A DNA stretch of 8,120 nucleotides from Chloroflexota bacterium. Lineage in GTDB: Bacteria; Chloroflexota; Anaerolineae; Thermoflexales; Thermoflexaceae. Numbering within the stretch: position 1 is the first letter of the stretch; each line of letters begins with the position of its first letter. Position numbers and translations under genes: made by a program. Where the stretch lies: positions 1-8,120 of the forward strand of contig JAUQQB010000114.1 of NCBI GenBank assembly GCA_030550075.1, in the 5' to 3' direction. Below the pieces are notes generated by a model. The model was not told where the DNA came from, made no database searches, and was given only the letters and a program-made list of their open reading frames with translations. This document shows, piece after piece, positions 5,342 to 8,120 of this stretch.

Positions 5342-7324
5342 TATGAGCCTTTGCTGCTGACAGAGATCCTCCACCAGCAGGGCTGGCCAGTGGAGGCGAT
5401 GCCGGATGACCGTGAGGACTTGCTACGACGGCTCAGCGATCCGGATCGCCTTGCGGCGCTCTGGGCGCAGCTCCCGCCGCGAGACCGCGCACTGATCACA
5501 GGGCTGCGCCAGGCCGGAGGCATCATGCCTGCCGTGGTCTTTTTGATTTTATCTGAAATGATATCGAGCGGCACATCAGGGGCTCCGTTCGAAATGGTCG
5601 CCGTTCGCCTCGCCACTTGGGGCATGATTTACTGGTATTCTGCTGGCCATCCAATCCGTTCCCTGCTCCCCCAGGGAGAAGCCATCCTGCCGATAGAGGT
5701 CGCGGCAGCTCTTCCTCCTATCGAATCTCCTCCGCCTTCTACGGTGATCCCAGCTTCTCCTCTGCGGCTGGCACGGGATCTGGGACGCTTGGGGCGTTTC
5801 CTGCGACGGTTCCCACAGATCACCCTGACCCGCGAGGGGCGTTTGCCCGTCCGCTGGATGCGACGTCTGCATCGATGGCTGGGGCGGGCTGGATCCCCTC
5901 AGGAGTCCGCCTATCTGGCTTTCCTTCAGCAGTTGCTAGAGCGAATGGGGGTGCTCCGAACGCACGGGGCTGCCCTCACACTGGATCTGCTGCATCCGTT
6001 CTGGGAGCAGGGAGCAACGGATCGGGCCCTGGCCGCTTTTCGGGCATGGCATGGCGAGGAGCCGGGGGACCTCCCGAGCAACGGGATGCTCTCCTCAGGT
6101 TTTCTTCGAGCTCAGGTGGAACGAGCCCTGCGCCAGTGGGAGCCCGGGTCCTGGATTCCCCTTCCCCGCCTGCTCACCGCGATCTTCCCGGAACGGCCGG
6201 AGCGATGGCCGGATCCCCTTTCCACCGCCGGTCGGGAGATGATCACCCGGCTGAAGACCTGGCTGGTGACGGAGACCCTGTGGCCGCTGCACTGGCTAGG
6301 CCTCCTGGATCTGAGCGATTCAGAGGGTCGGTGGGAAGCGGTGCGCCTTACGCCCTTCGGCGCATGGGTGCTGGGCGTGGGAGGACCGGTTTCGTTTCCC
6401 GAAGAAGGCGGGCGCCTGATCGTCCAGCCCGATTTCCGCATCCTGGTCTTTGAGCCGGTGTCCGAATCCATCCTGGCGGCGCTGGAGGCGTTCGCCGATC
6501 CCAGCCCGGGGGATCCGGTATCTGTCTATCAGATCTCCCGCGATACCGTCTATCGAGGGCTCCAGCAGGGCTGGGATATCCCACGGATCATCCGCTTTTT
6601 AGAGGGGATCAGCGGAGAACCCCTTCCCCCGAATGTCCGACGGTCCCTGGAGGACTGGAACCGACGATTCCACCAGATCCGGATCTATCGGCGGGTGACC
6701 CTGATCCGGACCGCCGGGGAGCCGCTCCCGGGAGGCCATGCCATCCGTCCGCTGGGGGATTCCATCGGATGGACGGAAGAGCCGCTGGCGCATCTGGAAG
6801 CTCGCTGGCGTCCCCAGGGAATCCACCCATGGGCGACCGGGTTCCGGCCGGAGGACCTGCAAAATCAGGTGACCGCGGAACCCCCGGGGATCCTTCGCTG
6901 GACGGGCCCGTTCCCGCATCCCGGGGTGGAGCGCCTGCTGGAGCCGTTCACCGAGCGCATCCCGGAGGGGTTCCGGATCACGGAGGCTTCTTTGCGGGCC
7001 GGGCTGGCGGCGGGCCTGACCCTTCCCCAGATCCTGCAACGCCTCCAGCGGGTCCATCGGGGGCCCCTGCCGGCGTGGCTGCTGGCCCGTCTCCTGGCCT
7101 GGAGCGATCAGCCGCCCCGCGCGCGCTGGGAACCCGTCATCCTGCTGCGGATGGATCGTCCGGAGATCCTGGAGGCGCTCTGGAACGAACCCGCGCTCGC
7201 CCCGTGGATCCGCCCGCTGGATTCCCACACCCTGATGGTTCGGGCCGATCACGCCTCCGCCCTGAAAGCCTGGCTGGAAGCCATTGGGATCTCGGTGGAG
7301 GAGATGGAGCATCCTCCCGGCTGA
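5315..7324 (+). CDS. Helicase-associated (XPB/Ssl2-like, Helicase_C_3) protein without helicase motor
   Basis: The 669-residue protein has, at about residues 366-465, the block I recognise from the Helicase_C_3 family (XPB/Ssl2 helicase-associated): a 'LIVQPDF' strand (368-374), a helix-rich 'ALEAFA' stretch, then a 'Y.IS..TVY.GL..G' and 'LP.NV...L.DW' helical region. No Walker A or DEAD-type motif is present, so it is not an ATPase. Residues 553-597 repeat the pattern of 405-449 at a constant offset of 148. The N-terminal 350 residues are helical and Arg/Leu/Pro-rich, perhaps winged-helix modules. It is soluble, lacks cysteine and has two lysines. Related free-standing proteins in actinobacteria are often near an XPB-type helicase; none lies in this window. 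A DNA-binding role is inferred. The ribosome site is weak (GAGG at 5302-5305, 9 bases before ATG). It is divergent from the kinase cluster, with no evident functional link. Confidence 0.82.
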   Translation: MRLWEVIRHYEPLLLTEILHQQGWPVEAMPDDREDLLRRLSDPDRLAALWAQLPPRDRALITGLRQAGGIMPAVVFLILSEMISSGTSGAPFEMVAVRLATWGMIYWYSAGHPIRSLLPQGEAILPIEVAAALPPIESPPPSTVIPASPLRLARDLGRLGRFLRRFPQITLTREGRLPVRWMRRLHRWLGRAGSPQESAYLAFLQQLLERMGVLRTHGAALTLDLLHPFWEQGATDRALAAFRAWHGEEPGDLPSNGMLSSGFLRAQVERALRQWEPGSWIPLPRLLTAIFPERPERWPDPLSTAGREMITRLKTWLVTETLWPLHWLGLLDLSDSEGRWEAVRLTPFGAWVLGVGGPVSFPEEGGRLIVQPDFRILVFEPVSESILAALEAFADPSPGDPVSVYQISRDTVYRGLQQGWDIPRIIRFLEGISGEPLPPNVRRSLEDWNRRFHQIRIYRRVTLIRTAGEPLPGGHAIRPLGDSIGWTEEPLAHLEARWRPQGIHPWATGFRPEDLQNQVTAEPPGILRWTGPFPHPGVERLLEPFTERIPEGFRITEASLRAGLAAGLTLPQILQRLQRVHRGPLPAWLLARLLAWSDQPPRARWEPVILLRMDRPEILEALWNEPALAPWIRPLDSHTLMVRADHASALKAWLEAIGISVEEMEHPPG

Positions 7325-7354
7325 TTCCGGCTCTTCAGAGGGGTTAGAGTCTGA

Positions 7355-7375
7355 GGCGCTGCAGCGGGCAGCGCC
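7355..7375. terminator. Stem-loop between convergent genes, possible bidirectional terminator
   Basis: GGCGCTGC (7355-7362) and GCAGCGCC (7368-7375) form a perfect 8-bp stem with a 5-nt loop (AGCGG). It lies in the 80-base gap between the plus-strand gene ending at 7324 and the minus-strand gene ending at 7405. On the plus strand it is followed only by a weak pyrimidine stretch (CCGGCTTCT), and no U-tract exists on the minus side. Position favours a terminator; the missing tract lowers confidence. Confidence 0.5.
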
Positions 7376-7404
7376 CCGGCTTCTACATCCCCGAGCAACG
7401 CGAG

Positions 7405-8120
7405 TCATGGACGGCCTCGGGGCGGCAGGAACGGTGACTCCATGCGGAAGGCATGCCAGGCCTCCCATCCCACGCGCTCGATGAGCTGCTCGAACTCATG
7501 GCGCATCTCCCGGGTCCATCGGGAGAAGAGCGCTAAGGTCCAGAGCTGGAGATCCTCCCGGCCCCAGCGACGGCTCCTCTCCCGGGCTCGCTGGCGCCAG
7601 CGCGTCGCCTCCCGCCGATCCCCCCGCGCGGAATGCCACAGGGCCAGCGACAGCGCGGCGCGGGGGCCTTCGAAGCCTCCTTCCACCCAGGGCCATAACG
7701 TTTCCAGATGAGCCCGCCAGGTTTCCGCCGCCTCCGGATCTCCCCAGCGGAGAGCGATCCGGAGCGCCGCGGAAGCGATCCACGCGGCGTTTTCCAGGTC
7801 CTGCCGCTCGCCCGCCTCTTTCCAGCACGCCTCCATCGCCGACCACTTCTCTGGGGAGGGAGGGGTGATCCAGCATTGAAACACGAGCTGGTTCCCTCGA
7901 ATGAGCGCGCCCAGCGCTGTGGCGCGGGCCGCTTCATCCAGGAGCGCCCAGGCTTCCTTCAGAACAGCCAGCGCACCTTCGTAATCGCCCAGATGGCGAA
8001 GGGCCACGGCCAGCGCATTCATGGTGGCCGCGCGATGAGCCGCGGGCGCGGAAGGCGGGAGCAAATCCAGGGCGGACTGCAGATGCTCGCGCGCCTTCGG
8101 GAACCATCCCCGGCGCAGGG
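7405..8120 (-). CDS. TPR-like repeat protein, C-terminal part (5' end beyond window)
   Basis: The frame is open to the right edge, so the gene is cut off. About 237 codons are visible before the TGA at 7405-7407. The TTG at 8062-8064 is an internal Leu codon and need not be a start. The visible part is alpha-helical. One clear tetratricopeptide unit contains LAVALRHLGDYEGALAVL with the usual Gly-Asp-Tyr turn and Ala spacing. A less clear unit precedes it (AREHLQSAL), and several Trp/Arg/Ala-rich helical pairs follow. TPR arrays mediate protein-protein contacts. In high-GC bacteria such C-terminal arrays often follow an ATPase or a DNA-binding regulator domain, which would be outside the window. 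No membrane segment is seen. The function is unknown. It converges on the helicase-associated gene and is not part of the kinase cluster. Confidence 0.7.
   Translation of the reverse strand, partial: LRRGWFPKAREHLQSALDLLPPSAPAAHRAATMNALAVALRHLGDYEGALAVLKEAWALLDEAARATALGALIRGNQLVFQCWITPPSPEKWSAMEACWKEAGERQDLENAAWIASAALRIALRWGDPEAAETWRAHLETLWPWVEGGFEGPRAALSLALWHSARGDRREATRWRQRARERSRRWGREDLQLWTLALFSRWTREMRHEFEQLIERVGWEAWHAFRMESPFLPPRGRP

Noticed and set aside
6599..7468. 289-codon minus-strand ORF opposite the helicase-associated gene
   Set aside because: It shows no domain. It overlaps two better-supported genes and reads as Arg/Gly/Pro-rich shadow.
1..8120. CRISPR array, tRNA, rRNA, complete insertion sequence
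   Set aside because: I see no spaced direct repeats of CRISPR type, no cloverleaf, no rRNA-like stretch and no transposase gene.

Overview
The window is GC-rich and densely coded. The proteins favour Arg strongly over Lys: the 669-residue protein on the right has only two lysines and no cysteine. This style fits a high-GC, probably thermophilic bacterium. So does the gene set: a cytosolic Ser/Thr kinase with PQQ repeats, VWA and FHA proteins, and a stand-alone XPB/Ssl2-type helicase-associated protein. Chloroflexota (Anaerolineae or Thermoflexus-like) is my best guess. It is inferred from protein style, not from a marker gene.

Layout. Positions 1-302 hold no convincing gene but contain two long imperfect palindromes (25-73 and 131-185) and a weaker nested structure at 243-296. 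From 5261 down to 303 on the minus strand runs a four-gene cluster: a Ser/Thr kinase fused to an eight-repeat PQQ propeller, a PP2C phosphatase, a J-domain plus VWA protein, and a zinc-ribbon plus FHA protein. The last three overlap by 4 and 8 bases. The kinase is separated from the phosphatase by 90 bases holding a perfect hairpin. A 53-base divergent gap with a hairpin and nearby dyads separates the kinase from a plus-strand gene (5315-7324) for a helicase-associated (Helicase_C_3-like) protein with no helicase motor. That gene converges on a TPR-type protein (7405 to the right edge, minus strand, 5' end missing), with a stem-loop between them.

How it may work. The cluster encodes the parts of a closed phospho-signalling circuit. 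The kinase writes, PP2C erases, and FHA reads phospho-Thr. The J-VWA protein could connect the circuit to a metal-dependent protein contact and to an Hsp70 (DnaK) chaperone. Neither the kinase nor the phosphatase has a membrane segment, so the propeller would sense something inside the cell. The kinase/PP2C/VWA set recalls the TerY-phosphorylation triad, and kinase/PP2C/FHA recalls the T6SS threonine phosphorylation pathway. No ter or T6SS gene is present here. The J-VWA fusion within such a cassette is the most unusual item in the window.
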